Origin: an uncultured Lachnospiraceae bacterium
Lineage (GTDB): Bacteria; Bacillota; Clostridia; Lachnospirales; Lachnospiraceae
DNA length: 62,585 nucleotides
Reading direction: 5' to 3'
Assembly (NCBI GenBank): GCA_945913255.1
Contig: CAMEDC010000011.1
Location: 1-62,585, forward strand
Shown here: one piece after another, positions 32,554 through 40,668 of the stretch
Numbering within the stretch: position 1 is the first letter of the stretch
Layout of the letters: each line of letters opens with the position of its first letter
Position numbers and translations under genes: made by a program
Notes under the pieces: generated by a model
The model's database searches: none
Told to the model about the DNA's origin: nothing
Seen by the model: only the letters and a program-made list of their open reading frames with translations

Positions 32554-34461
32554 ATGCCTTCACAGTTTTTTGGATTGAATATAGCCTATACGGGTCTGCT
32601 GGCGAGCAACGCGGCATTGAATACAACGGCGAATAATATCGCCAATGTGCAGACGGAAGGATACAGCAGACAGCAGGTATCCCAGCAGGCAGCGAGTGCA
32701 CTGAGGGTTTTTCAGACCTACGGCTGTGCCGGCGCCGGCGTGGAAACCCTTGCCATTGAGCGCGTCCGGGATGAGTTTTATGACGGAAGATACTGGGACA
32801 ATAATGCCAAGGTCGGAGAGTACAGCCAGAAGCAGTATTATATGACCCAGATAGAGACCTACTTTGATGATAACGGAAAAAACGCCGGATTTAAGACGAT
32901 ATTCGACCAGCTGATGATTACCGGGCTGGAGGAACTGATGAAAAATCCGGATGATGCAACGGCCAAATCCCAGTTCGTGGGATATGCAGGGGCTCTGACC
33001 GAGTACTTTAACGGTGTGGCGGGCAATCTGGAGAAGCTGCAGAAGGATGTCAACCAGGAGATAAAGCTGAAGGTGGATGAAATCAATTCCCTTGCTGGAG
33101 AGATTGCCACCCTGAATAAGCAGATTAATACCATAGAACTGACCGGCGTGAAAGCCAATGAACTTCGTGACAGGAGAACAGTTCTGATTGACCAGCTCTC
33201 CGAGATTGTGGATGTTGAGGTGAGAGAAACTCCGATTGTGGATACCAACAATCCGGAGCGGGAGACAGGTGCTAACCGCTATATTGTCAAGATTGCGGGC
33301 GGCCAGATTCTGGTGGACGACAGCGAGTATAACGGACTGGAATGTGTGGCAAGGGAATCTTACGAGAAGGTAAACCAGACAGACATTGATGGTCTCTATG
33401 AAATTTACTGGGAGAACGGGCAGAAGTTCAATCTCTATAATGCGGCCATGGGCGGCGCACTGAAGGGACTTGTTCAGATGCGTGACGGCAACAATGGCGA
33501 GAATTTTACGGGGTTGATTACCGAAACGGGAACTTCCGTGGACGCGAATGGCAAGATTCACGATATGGTTACGATTCAGGTGGGAAAGGATTATCTGACC
33601 GATTTGAATAAGTGTAACCTGTCAGACCAGGGTGGTATCATCAATCTCGGCAATCAGGAATTTTACTACGATTCCTGGGAGTATCAGATCAGCTATGATG
33701 CAAACGGAGAAGCGGTCTATTCCTATACCTTCACCTTGTCCGATTCGGAGAAGAACGGTTCAAGGCTTACTAACGACAGAGTAGGGAAAACGGCCACCAT
33801 TGGGGCCAGCCTGGCTTACCAGGGTGTACCCTATTATATGAGCCAGATGAATGAGTGGGTGAGAACCTTTGCACAGAAATTTAATGATATTCTCACCAGC
33901 GGATATGATTCCAACAATGAGCAGGGCATCAAAATGTTTACCGGAAATATGGCGACAACGGATGACCAGTTCGATTTTCCTGATGATTACAGGTACGATA
34001 AGGCTGAAGCGGCGATGACAGTGTCTGTATCGGATGACAGCTATTATCGCCTGACTGCCTCGAATTTCAGCATTCTCTCTGCCATGGAAATTGATCCCGG
34101 CAGACTGGCGAACAGATATGACAAGGGAGACGGAGTGGAACAGAGCGACCTGCTTCAGGCTTTGAAGGCGCTTGCCACAGATAAGGATCAGATGAAATTC
34201 AGAGACTCCTCTGCATCGGAATTCCTGCAATGTATCCTTTCGGATGTGGCGCTGAATACCCAGAGGGCAAAAACCTTCCAGCAGAGTTTTAAAGACATTG
34301 CAAGTACCATAGACACCCAGAGATTGTCCATCTCCGGTGTGGATGAGGACGAAGAGGCGATTAATCTGGTAAAATATCAGAACGGATATAATCTTGCCTC
34401 TAAAATGATTCAGACTTTGACCGAAATATATGACAGATTGATTTTGGAAACCGGCGTATGA
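32554..34461 (+). CDS. flgK: flagellar hook-associated protein FlgK (copy 2)
   Basis: A second FlgK of 635 residues starts MPSQFFGLNIAYTGLLASNA and keeps the D0 N-terminal motif (NTTANNIANVQTEGYSRQ) and the matching C-terminal helix (QTLTEIYDRLILETGV). It differs strongly in the middle from copy 1 and is longer. AAGGAGGGACC precedes the ATG. Two tandem FlgK-like genes are typical for several Lachnospiraceae flagellar operons, as I recall, and suggest two junction proteins in one filament or a divided function. Confidence 0.93.
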   Translation: MPSQFFGLNIAYTGLLASNAALNTTANNIANVQTEGYSRQQVSQQAASALRVFQTYGCAGAGVETLAIERVRDEFYDGRYWDNNAKVGEYSQKQYYMTQIETYFDDNGKNAGFKTIFDQLMITGLEELMKNPDDATAKSQFVGYAGALTEYFNGVAGNLEKLQKDVNQEIKLKVDEINSLAGEIATLNKQINTIELTGVKANELRDRRTVLIDQLSEIVDVEVRETPIVDTNNPERETGANRYIVKIAGGQILVDDSEYNGLECVARESYEKVNQTDIDGLYEIYWENGQKFNLYNAAMGGALKGLVQMRDGNNGENFTGLITETGTSVDANGKIHDMVTIQVGKDYLTDLNKCNLSDQGGIINLGNQEFYYDSWEYQISYDANGEAVYSYTFTLSDSEKNGSRLTNDRVGKTATIGASLAYQGVPYYMSQMNEWVRTFAQKFNDILTSGYDSNNEQGIKMFTGNMATTDDQFDFPDDYRYDKAEAAMTVSVSDDSYYRLTASNFSILSAMEIDPGRLANRYDKGDGVEQSDLLQALKALATDKDQMKFRDSSASEFLQCILSDVALNTQRAKTFQQSFKDIASTIDTQRLSISGVDEDEEAINLVKYQNGYNLASKMIQTLTEIYDRLILETGV

Positions 34462-34477
34462 TGAAAGGCGGGAACGG

Positions 34478-36079
34478 ATGAGAATTACAAATAAAATCAT
34501 GCAGAACAACAACTTGTCCAACATTAATACCAACAAGATATATCAGGACAAGCTGAGTACGCAGATGTCTACACAGAAAAAGATAAACCGTCCCTCTGAT
34601 GACCCGGTTGTTGCAATTCGTGCACTGCGGTTAAGAAGCAGCGTGACAGAGATTACCCAGTACTACAGCAAGAATATTCCGGATGCAGAGAGCTGGCTCA
34701 GTGTGACCGAGGATGCCCTGAAAAATCTGTCGCAGATTATGACGAATATGATCAGCCAGTGTACAAAGGGGTCTAACGGAGATTTAACGACGGAGGACCG
34801 GCAGATTATTCTGGAGCAGCTGAAGGCGCTTGGCGAAGAGGTTTATGCAACGGGCGATGCGGACTATGCCGGAAGGTATGTGTTCACAGGATACCGTACG
34901 GATACATCGCTGAGTTTTGATAAGGAACAGACTCTGAACTATAGCATTACCGAGCAGCTTGACAAGAGCGCCATTGACAGCGTAACAAAGGTAAACACCG
35001 GGAAACTGCTGGATATCAATTCCAGCAACTACATGGACGCTGATTTGAAAACGGTGGCGGAACAGGACATTTCTTCTGTGGATGTATACCGTATCCGGCT
35101 GGCGTACAATGATTGCCTGGCAGACGGAGAACTGCCTTCGATTGAATATCAGAGTGAAATCATGGATGGGAACGGCGACCCTACGGGAACTTATGAGTGG
35201 AAGACTCTGGGCGCTCCTGCAGACCCGGCAAATCCTGGTGCCATGGAGCAGATGCATTCCTATGAAGACCCATATTCTTATGTGGCCGGAAAGGAAGATG
35301 CTCTGGTGTATGTACCCGAGACAGGTGAGATACTTCTCGGAAAAACATATTATGAGCAGCTGATGCAGACAAAGGACGATGACGCAACCGTTTCCAACGA
35401 AGCGGAAATCCGTGTCACCTATGAGAAGTCAAGCTGGCAGAAGGGTGACCTTAGACCGGAACACTATTTCTATTGTGAATCCAATCCCGGAACGAACGAT
35501 GCCATCCTGTATAATGAATCATATAAAACGGAGAATGCGGAACACCAGGACATCGAGTATGATGTGGGCTTCAATCAGACCATCCGCGTCAATTCCACTG
35601 CGGATGAGTGCTTCCAGCACGGTATTGGCAGAGAGGTGGACGATTTGGTGAATGCCATGCAGAATGTCCTTGACCTGGAAGGCGTCAGGACGAACATCAA
35701 ATCTCTGCTGGATAAGGCGGAGGAAGGCAGTGAAAAAGCAACTGTTCTGCAAAATCAGCTGGATGCAGTGGATAAGGCACTGACCTATGCAAAGGATAAG
35801 GAACAGAAACTGTTTGAGAAAGGCATTACAAGCTTTCAGGGTTATCTGGACGATGCGAATCTCTGTATCACAAACTGCGGTACCAGAAGCAGCAAGCTGT
35901 CACTGATTAAGAACCGCATGCAGAATCAGAAGACCAGTTTCGAGACATTAAAGAGCGAGAATGAGGACATTGATATCACCGAAGTCGCAATTCAGCTGAC
36001 AAGCGCGGAGCTGACCTACGAGGCGGCGCTGATGGCGACGGGAAAGGTCGCAAAGACTACATTGCTGAATTTCATATAA
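34478..36079 (+). CDS. flgL: flagellar hook-associated protein FlgL
   Basis: This 533-residue protein has the FlgL/flagellin D0-D1 N terminus (MRITNKIMQNNNLSNINTN, then KKINRPSDDPVVAIRALRLRS) and a C-terminal helix of the same type (AIQLTSAELTYEAALMATGK). The middle part is longer than in E. coli FlgL (317 residues), an insertion of about 200 residues between residues 190 and 390. The start follows AAAGGCGGGAACGG. It follows flgK copy 2 by 16 bases. Confidence 0.92.
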   Translation: MRITNKIMQNNNLSNINTNKIYQDKLSTQMSTQKKINRPSDDPVVAIRALRLRSSVTEITQYYSKNIPDAESWLSVTEDALKNLSQIMTNMISQCTKGSNGDLTTEDRQIILEQLKALGEEVYATGDADYAGRYVFTGYRTDTSLSFDKEQTLNYSITEQLDKSAIDSVTKVNTGKLLDINSSNYMDADLKTVAEQDISSVDVYRIRLAYNDCLADGELPSIEYQSEIMDGNGDPTGTYEWKTLGAPADPANPGAMEQMHSYEDPYSYVAGKEDALVYVPETGEILLGKTYYEQLMQTKDDDATVSNEAEIRVTYEKSSWQKGDLRPEHYFYCESNPGTNDAILYNESYKTENAEHQDIEYDVGFNQTIRVNSTADECFQHGIGREVDDLVNAMQNVLDLEGVRTNIKSLLDKAEEGSEKATVLQNQLDAVDKALTYAKDKEQKLFEKGITSFQGYLDDANLCITNCGTRSSKLSLIKNRMQNQKTSFETLKSENEDIDITEVAIQLTSAELTYEAALMATGKVAKTTLLNFI

Positions 36080-36099
36080 AAGAAAGGAAGGACAGTATA

Positions 36100-36558
36100 A
36101 TGAAAATTGATACAAGAATTTTCGGAGAAATTGAGATTGATGATGAGAAGGTGCTGACCTTCGAGAATGGTATCATCGGCTTTCCGGATATGAAACACTT
36201 TGTGCTGATTCATGATGAGGAGAAGGGAACGAATGCCGGAATCCGTTTTTTGCAGTCTGTTGAGGAGCCGGGCTTTGCCATGCCGGTGATGGATCCGCTT
36301 GTGGTAAAACCGGATTATGACCCGGAGGTGGATGACGAACTCCTCAAGTCAGCAGGCAACGTGACGGCAGAAAATATTCTGGTTCTCGTTACGGTAACAG
36401 TACCAAGCGACCTGACAAAGATGAGCGTCAACCTGCAGGGTCCCCTTGTCATCAATGTAGAGGAACACAAGGCATGTCAGATTATCGTGGAAAGCGGCAA
36501 TTATCCCGTGAAGTTCCCGATTTACGACATCCTTCAGGCCGGAAAGGCAGGTGAGTAG
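36100..36558 (+). CDS. fliW: flagellar assembly factor FliW
   Basis: FliW binds flagellin and also CsrA, so free flagellin releases CsrA activity and shuts flagellin translation. The 152-residue protein starts with the conserved pattern LTFENGIIGFPDMKHFVLI and ends GKAGE, close to the family length. It lies directly before csrA, and its stop TAG at 36556-36558 is followed by the csrA ATG one base later, so both are coupled. GGAAGG precedes the start. Confidence 0.94.
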   Translation: MKIDTRIFGEIEIDDEKVLTFENGIIGFPDMKHFVLIHDEEKGTNAGIRFLQSVEEPGFAMPVMDPLVVKPDYDPEVDDELLKSAGNVTAENILVLVTVTVPSDLTKMSVNLQGPLVINVEEHKACQIIVESGNYPVKFPIYDILQAGKAGE

Positions 36559-36559
36559 G

Positions 36560-36781
36560 ATGCTGGCATTATCAAGAAAGAAAAATGAGGCAATCGTAAT
36601 TAACAATAACGTTGAGATAACCATCCTGGAGGTGAAGGGTGATCAGGTGAAGGTCGGCATCACCGCTCCCAAGGAAGTGCCTGTCTATCGAAAAGAGGTG
36701 TATCTGCAGATTCAGGAGGCCAACAGGGAGGCTGCCGGTGCGGATGGTGTGGAAGCACTGAAGAATCTGCTGGGAAAATAA
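36560..36781 (+). CDS. csrA: carbon storage regulator CsrA
   Basis: CsrA represses translation by binding GGA motifs at ribosome sites. The 73-residue protein has MLALSRKKNEAIVINNNVEI, then VKVGITAPKEVPVYRKEVY, the two RNA-binding strand regions with the key Arg. The ATG at 36560 is preferred over the GTG at 36551 because CsrA proteins begin with MLALSRK. FliW is next to it and the flagellin gene is 3.9 kb downstream, which has a matching CsrA site. Confidence 0.95.
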   Translation: MLALSRKKNEAIVINNNVEITILEVKGDQVKVGITAPKEVPVYRKEVYLQIQEANREAAGADGVEALKNLLGK

Positions 36782-36834
36782 AGTGCTTGATGAGATTCAT
36801 CTGTTCGGAGAATAAAATTTTGTCAGGATTCCAC

Positions 36835-36875
36835 GGAGGGAAGCATATTTTTTTATGCCTCCCTCTTAATTTTTG
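36835..36875 (+). terminator. intrinsic terminator after csrA
   Basis: GAGGG..GCATA pairs with TATGC..CCCTC around a T-rich loop, followed by TTAATTTTT. It ends the flgM-csrA transcript. Confidence 0.7.
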
Positions 36876-36893
36876 AAACGGTAAGTCCGATAA
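36867..36893 (+). promoter_or_regulatory. probable SigD promoter of flaG-fliD-fliS
   Basis: TAAT at 36867-36870, 15 bases, TCCGATAA at 36886-36893. The spacing and -10 match the sigma-28 pattern; the -35 has T instead of the final A of TAAA. It overlaps the tail of the csrA terminator. Confidence 0.65.
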
Positions 36894-36957
36894 AGCAATT
36901 AGATACCCAGTTTGGGCGTAGTTACAAAGAAACAGATTTCACACGGAGGTGGGTAAA

Positions 36958-37389
36958 ATGGCAATTGAACCAATTTCAAGCATGATGACAGTGCAGGCAC
37001 AGGGAAGTGTAGTACAGAAACCGCAGGCTCTCGCGCAGGCGGAAAAGCCGGAGAACCAGAGCAGCAGTGTTCCTGCCGCAGAGAAGATTGACAGAACGAC
37101 TAATGTCGTAGAAAACGCTCAGGAGAAGGGACAGGCAGGCAGCGAAGAGCAGGGTAAGGAGCAGCAGGCTTCCAACGAGCAGATTCGCAAGGCCGTGGAG
37201 CAGCTGAATAAGAGTATGGCAAACTCTGAGGCAGTATTCGGCATCCATGAGGATACTAACAGAGTGACCATCAAAATTGTAGATAAGACGACGAAGGAAG
37301 TCATCAAGGAACTTCCGCCCGAGAAGACCCTGGATATGATTGCGAGGGTATGGGATATGGCGGGTATCCTGGTTGATGAACGGCGTTAG
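36958..37389 (+). CDS. flaG: flagellar protein FlaG
   Basis: The 143-residue protein begins MAIEPISSMMTVQAQ and has a C-terminal conserved helix region (FGIHEDTNRVTIKIVDKTTKEVIKELPPEKTL is the FlaG core, cited here only as the span around residues 94-127). Its middle, about 20-80, is disordered and glutamine and glutamate rich. FlaG affects filament length or cap function. CGGAGGTG precedes the ATG. fliD follows 11 bases later. Confidence 0.9.
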   Translation: MAIEPISSMMTVQAQGSVVQKPQALAQAEKPENQSSSVPAAEKIDRTTNVVENAQEKGQAGSEEQGKEQQASNEQIRKAVEQLNKSMANSEAVFGIHEDTNRVTIKIVDKTTKEVIKELPPEKTLDMIARVWDMAGILVDERR

Positions 37390-37400
37390 GAGGATTTAGC

Positions 37401-38945
37401 ATGGCAATGAGATTGAGCGGACTCATGTCCGGCATGGATACAGAATCCATCGTCCAGCAGCTGGTGGAAGCCAAAAGCACAAAGGTCGAGACGGCGAAGA
37501 AAGACCAGACTAAGCTGCAGTGGAAGCAGGATATCTGGAAGGAACTGAATACCAAACTGAAAAATCTGCATACCAAGTATGTGAGCGAGATGCGTTTTTC
37601 CAGCGCCTATTCCAAGAAGACCACAAAAGTGTCCAATGACAGTGCCGTCAGCGTGATCACAGGCGAGAATGCAGTAAACGGCGTACAGGAGCTGGAGGTC
37701 AAACAGCTGGCAAAGACTGCCTATCTGACCGGCGGAAAAGTGCAGAAAATCGAGGGGGCGAGCAGCGCGTCACTGAGCGCACTGACCAAGATGAGCGACC
37801 TCATGACGTTCGAAAAAGATGCGAATGGCAATGAGATTTCCAAAACGCTGACCCTTACCAAAAACGACGGTTCGGCAGTGGATATCAGTCTGACTTCTTC
37901 CACCACCATTTCAGATGTGCTGACGAAACTGAAGGAAGAGGGGCTGAATGCCAGCTTTGATGCCAAACAGCAGCGCTTCTTTATCAGCGCAAAGGAGTCC
38001 GGCGGGGACGGTAATTTTTCCATCAGTGCAGACAGCGAGGATACCTTGAAGGCATTGGGACTGAATGTGGTGGCGGCAGATTCCGATGAAAACGGTGCTA
38101 GCTATATTGACGGGCAGAATGCAGAGATTAAATTAAACGGTGCCAAATTTGAGAGCAACAATAATGTGTTTGAGATTAACGGTCTTACCTTTACGGCACT
38201 GAGCGAAACCAAAGGAGAGACGGTTACCGTTACAACCCAGCAGGATACCGATGGTATCTATGATATGATTAAGAATTTCCTCAAGGAATATAATTCGGTT
38301 ATCAATGAGCTGGATAAGCTTTACAATGCGGATTCTGCGAAGGATTACGAGCCGCTGACGGATGAAGAAAAAGAATCCATGTCCGAGAGCGAAATTGAAA
38401 AGTATGAGAATAAGATTAAGGATTCCCTGCTTCGCCGTGACAGCTCCGTGAACAGCATCAGCTCCGCCCTGAAGGAAACCATGATGAAGGGGATTGAGGT
38501 AAATGGAAAGACCATGTATCTCAGCAACTTCGGAATTGAAACTCTGAGTTATTTTACAGCGGCTGATAATGAGAAGAACGCTTACCACATCGATGGTGAT
38601 GCGGATGATGCGGATACCTCCGGTAATGCGGATAAGCTCAAGAGCATGATTGCATCGGATCCGGATACAGTCATCAGTTTCTTTTCCAAGCTGTCCCAGA
38701 ACCTTTATACAGCCATGTCCGACCAGTCCAAGTCCGTAGAGGGCTACCGCAGCTTTGGCAACTTCTATGATGACAAGAAGATGAAGGAGGATTACGACGA
38801 TTACACCTCCAAAATTAAGGAGCTGGAAGAAAAACTGGCTGATTACGAGGACAAATGGTATGCAAAATTTGCGGATATGGAAACCGCAATGGCAAAAATG
38901 CAGAATAATGCAAGTGCGGTAACAAGCTTGTTAGGAGGTTCATGA
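37401..38945 (+). CDS. fliD: flagellar filament cap protein FliD
   Basis: FliD caps the growing filament and folds flagellin subunits into place. The 514-residue protein starts MAMRLSGLMSGMDTESIVQQL, the family N-terminal signature, and ends with a long helix (MKEDYDDYTSKIKELEEKL) and a GGS tail. Domains: N-terminal D0 about 1-100, middle D2/D3 about 100-330, C-terminal 380-514. AGGAGGATTTAGC precedes the ATG. It is followed by fliS with one base between, so they are coupled. Confidence 0.93.
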   Translation: MAMRLSGLMSGMDTESIVQQLVEAKSTKVETAKKDQTKLQWKQDIWKELNTKLKNLHTKYVSEMRFSSAYSKKTTKVSNDSAVSVITGENAVNGVQELEVKQLAKTAYLTGGKVQKIEGASSASLSALTKMSDLMTFEKDANGNEISKTLTLTKNDGSAVDISLTSSTTISDVLTKLKEEGLNASFDAKQQRFFISAKESGGDGNFSISADSEDTLKALGLNVVAADSDENGASYIDGQNAEIKLNGAKFESNNNVFEINGLTFTALSETKGETVTVTTQQDTDGIYDMIKNFLKEYNSVINELDKLYNADSAKDYEPLTDEEKESMSESEIEKYENKIKDSLLRRDSSVNSISSALKETMMKGIEVNGKTMYLSNFGIETLSYFTAADNEKNAYHIDGDADDADTSGNADKLKSMIASDPDTVISFFSKLSQNLYTAMSDQSKSVEGYRSFGNFYDDKKMKEDYDDYTSKIKELEEKLADYEDKWYAKFADMETAMAKMQNNASAVTSLLGGS

Positions 38946-38946
38946 T

Positions 38947-39321
38947 ATGGCATTGCCGAATGCGTATGCACAATACAATAACAGTAAAATTCTGACGGCT
39001 TCCCCTGCGGAGCTGACACTGATGCTCTATGACGGAGCAATTAAGTTCTGTAACATAGCGATTCTGGCTATTGAGCAGAAGAACATCGAGAAGGCTCATA
39101 TAAACATTGTCAAGACGGAGAAAATTATCGACTATTTCCGCCAGACTCTGGATATGAGCTATCCGGTGGCGGAGGATTTTGAAAGAGTCTATTCCTACCT
39201 GAGTCAAAGACTGACAGAGGCAAATGTCAAGAAGGATAAAGAAATTCTGGAAGAGGTCAATCAGCATCTGCATTCCATGAGAGATACCTGGAATGAGGTC
39301 ATGAAGCAGAATAAGCAGTAA
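38947..39321 (+). CDS. fliS: flagellar export chaperone FliS
   Basis: The 124-residue four-helix protein starts MALPNAYAQYNNSKILTASP, then ELTLMLYDGAIKFCN, the family signature. It keeps flagellin from polymerising before secretion, probably in complex with FliC and the FliT-like protein encoded downstream. It is one base after fliD. TTAGGAGGTTCATGAT precedes the ATG, inside the fliD end. Confidence 0.93.
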   Translation: MALPNAYAQYNNSKILTASPAELTLMLYDGAIKFCNIAILAIEQKNIEKAHINIVKTEKIIDYFRQTLDMSYPVAEDFERVYSYLSQRLTEANVKKDKEILEEVNQHLHSMRDTWNEVMKQNKQ

Positions 39322-39370
39322 AATGCTGATGAAACAGACTAATGGAACAATCGGAACGGAGTAAAGAGAC

Positions 39371-39847
39371 ATGATGGAAAGCTATCTTACCCTTCTGGAA
39401 GAAAGCCTTCAGAAGAAACTGCAGGTGCTGGATAAAATCCAGGCGTACAATCTCAAACAGCAGGAACTCTTTCAGACGGATAATGCCAAACTGGATCAAT
39501 TTGACGAATATGTCGCAGAGAAGGGTGCACTCATTGAGGAACTTACCACTCTGGACAACGGCTTTGAAACCCTCTATGAAAGGGTTTCCGAGGAACTGAA
39601 GGATAACCGGGAAAAATATGCGGAGCAGATAAAGCGTCTGCAGGAGCTGGTTTCGAAGGTTACGGAGCAAGGCGTCACCATTCAGGCTCAGGAAGCCAGA
39701 AATAAACAGCTGATCGAACGCTACTTCGCAAAACAGCGCACCGGCATCAAAACCAGCCGCGTCGCATCAAAAGCAGCCTATGACTACTATAAAAACATGA
39801 GCAACGCAGGCCATGTGCCGCCGCAGTTTATGGATAGTAAGAAATAA
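39371..39847 (+). CDS. FliT-like flagellar chaperone
   Basis: This 158-residue helical coiled protein sits where fliT usually follows fliS. It has long amphipathic helices (MESYLTLLEESLQKKLQVLDKI, EELKDNREKYAEQIKRLQELV) and a basic C-terminal tail. Lachnospiraceae proteins of this kind are often called FliT-like or FlgN-like; the family assignment is from position and shape only. It would act as an export chaperone for the cap or a related subunit. The start at 39371 is followed by a second ATG at 39374. Confidence 0.65.
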   Translation: MMESYLTLLEESLQKKLQVLDKIQAYNLKQQELFQTDNAKLDQFDEYVAEKGALIEELTTLDNGFETLYERVSEELKDNREKYAEQIKRLQELVSKVTEQGVTIQAQEARNKQLIERYFAKQRTGIKTSRVASKAAYDYYKNMSNAGHVPPQFMDSKK

Positions 39848-39879
39848 AAGTTGATAACGAAAATTGTTTATAAAAGTAA

Positions 39880-39908
39880 TTGACATTCATTTCTGAGACT
39901 TGTATACT
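39880..39908 (+). promoter_or_regulatory. SigA promoter of the coiled-coil gene at 40038
   Basis: TTGACA (39880-39885), 17 bases, TATACT (39903-39908): near consensus. It lies about 130 bases before the ATG of the next gene. Confidence 0.85.
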
Positions 39909-40037
39909 GATAGTGCAAGTCTCTTTTCTATTCTTGCATCATTTTTCATTATGTTCTGGCGGTTCTGCCGGGAATACACAATAGTTACAGGGCAGAAGCG
40001 CATGGCGGTGCCCGGAAATTTATGGGAGGAACAAAAT

Positions 40038-40397
40038 ATGACAGACTCACAAAAACTCGATTACTTAATTGAAAAAGTTTCCGGAATTGACGGAGAAATC
40101 ACGGGAATAAAGGGAGAAATTTCGGAGATTAAGGGGGATATTTCTGAAATGAAAGGAAATATCCACGATTTACAGGAACGTATGGACAAACAGGAAAATG
40201 AAATCAAGTACATAAAGGTTTTTCAGGAGAACAATCTGGAAAGAGGAATTAAAATTATTGGAGAAGGACATCGGGACTTGAATCGAAAATTAAATGAAGC
40301 ATTAAAAATCACGGAGGATGATGAATTGATGCATCTGCGGGTGAATGTGCTGGAATGTGATATGAAGCGAGTGAAAGATAAGCTTGCCATGGCATAA
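40038..40397 (+). CDS. coiled-coil hypothetical protein
   Basis: GGGAGGA precedes the ATG at 40038. The 119-residue protein is almost wholly coiled coil, with a seven-residue repeat I-x-G-E-I-x-x-I-K-G-x-I (residues about 15-45) and a C-terminal helix with CDMKRVKDKL. I do not recognise a family, although similar short coiled-coil proteins of unknown function occur in Lachnospiraceae. It has a strong SigA promoter of its own between the flagellar chaperone genes and flagellin. Confidence 0.65.
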   Translation: MTDSQKLDYLIEKVSGIDGEITGIKGEISEIKGDISEMKGNIHDLQERMDKQENEIKYIKVFQENNLERGIKIIGEGHRDLNRKLNEALKITEDDELMHLRVNVLECDMKRVKDKLAMA

Positions 40398-40447
40398 GAA
40401 ATTTATAAAATACTTGCGTTTTTTTACAGATTTTTTTGAAAAACCTC

Positions 40448-40474
40448 TAAAGTAATTCCAAAATACTCCGATAT
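40448..40474 (+). promoter_or_regulatory. SigD promoter of flagellin
   Basis: TAAA at 40448-40451, 15 bases, TCCGATAT at 40467-40474: sigma-28 consensus. Transcription would start near 40480, giving a leader of about 190 nt. Confidence 0.88.
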
Positions 40475-40479
40475 ACTTA

Positions 40480-40668
40480 ACAAGTAAAGCAAATGAATCT
40501 TCAAGGATAGAAGTTCAAGCTTTCTGATAGTTCTAAAGCGGTACGCACAGCCGACGAGGGACTATCGTTACACCACTTACCGGGAAGCTGACAGGTGCGA
40601 GTCGGAGGAACGGTAACAAAAACATTTGGCCGCAAGGAAGCGGCGTCATATTCAAGGAGGAATAATTT
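40480..40668 (+). promoter_or_regulatory. long structured 5' leader of flagellin mRNA
   Basis: The leader contains several complementary pieces: GATAGT with ACTATC around 40527 and 40562, TTACCG with CGGTAA, and two crossing pairs (CGCAC with GTGCG, CCGAC with GTCGG) that could form a pseudoknot. It also contains a CsrA hairpin near the end (listed separately) and the AAGGAGG ribosome site. None of the known riboswitch cores that I can recognise by eye is present. Confidence 0.6.
40629..40644 (+). promoter_or_regulatory. CsrA-binding hairpin before flagellin
   Basis: GCCGC at 40629-40633 and GCGGC at 40640-40644 present AAGGAA in the loop, the classic CsrA site with GGA exposed. A second GGA lies in the ribosome site 19 nt later (40655-40657), matching the two-site arrangement known from the B. 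subtilis hag leader. Confidence 0.82.

Noticed and set aside
32560..33561. 333-residue minus-strand ORF in flgK copy 2
   Set aside because: It is a shadow frame of FlgK with low-complexity hydrophobic text and no start signal.
40480..40668. Flagellin leader as a c-di-GMP riboswitch
   Set aside because: It contains GCACAG, but the conserved GCAAA and CAAAGCC segments of class I and the class II core are absent by eye; a covariance search would decide.
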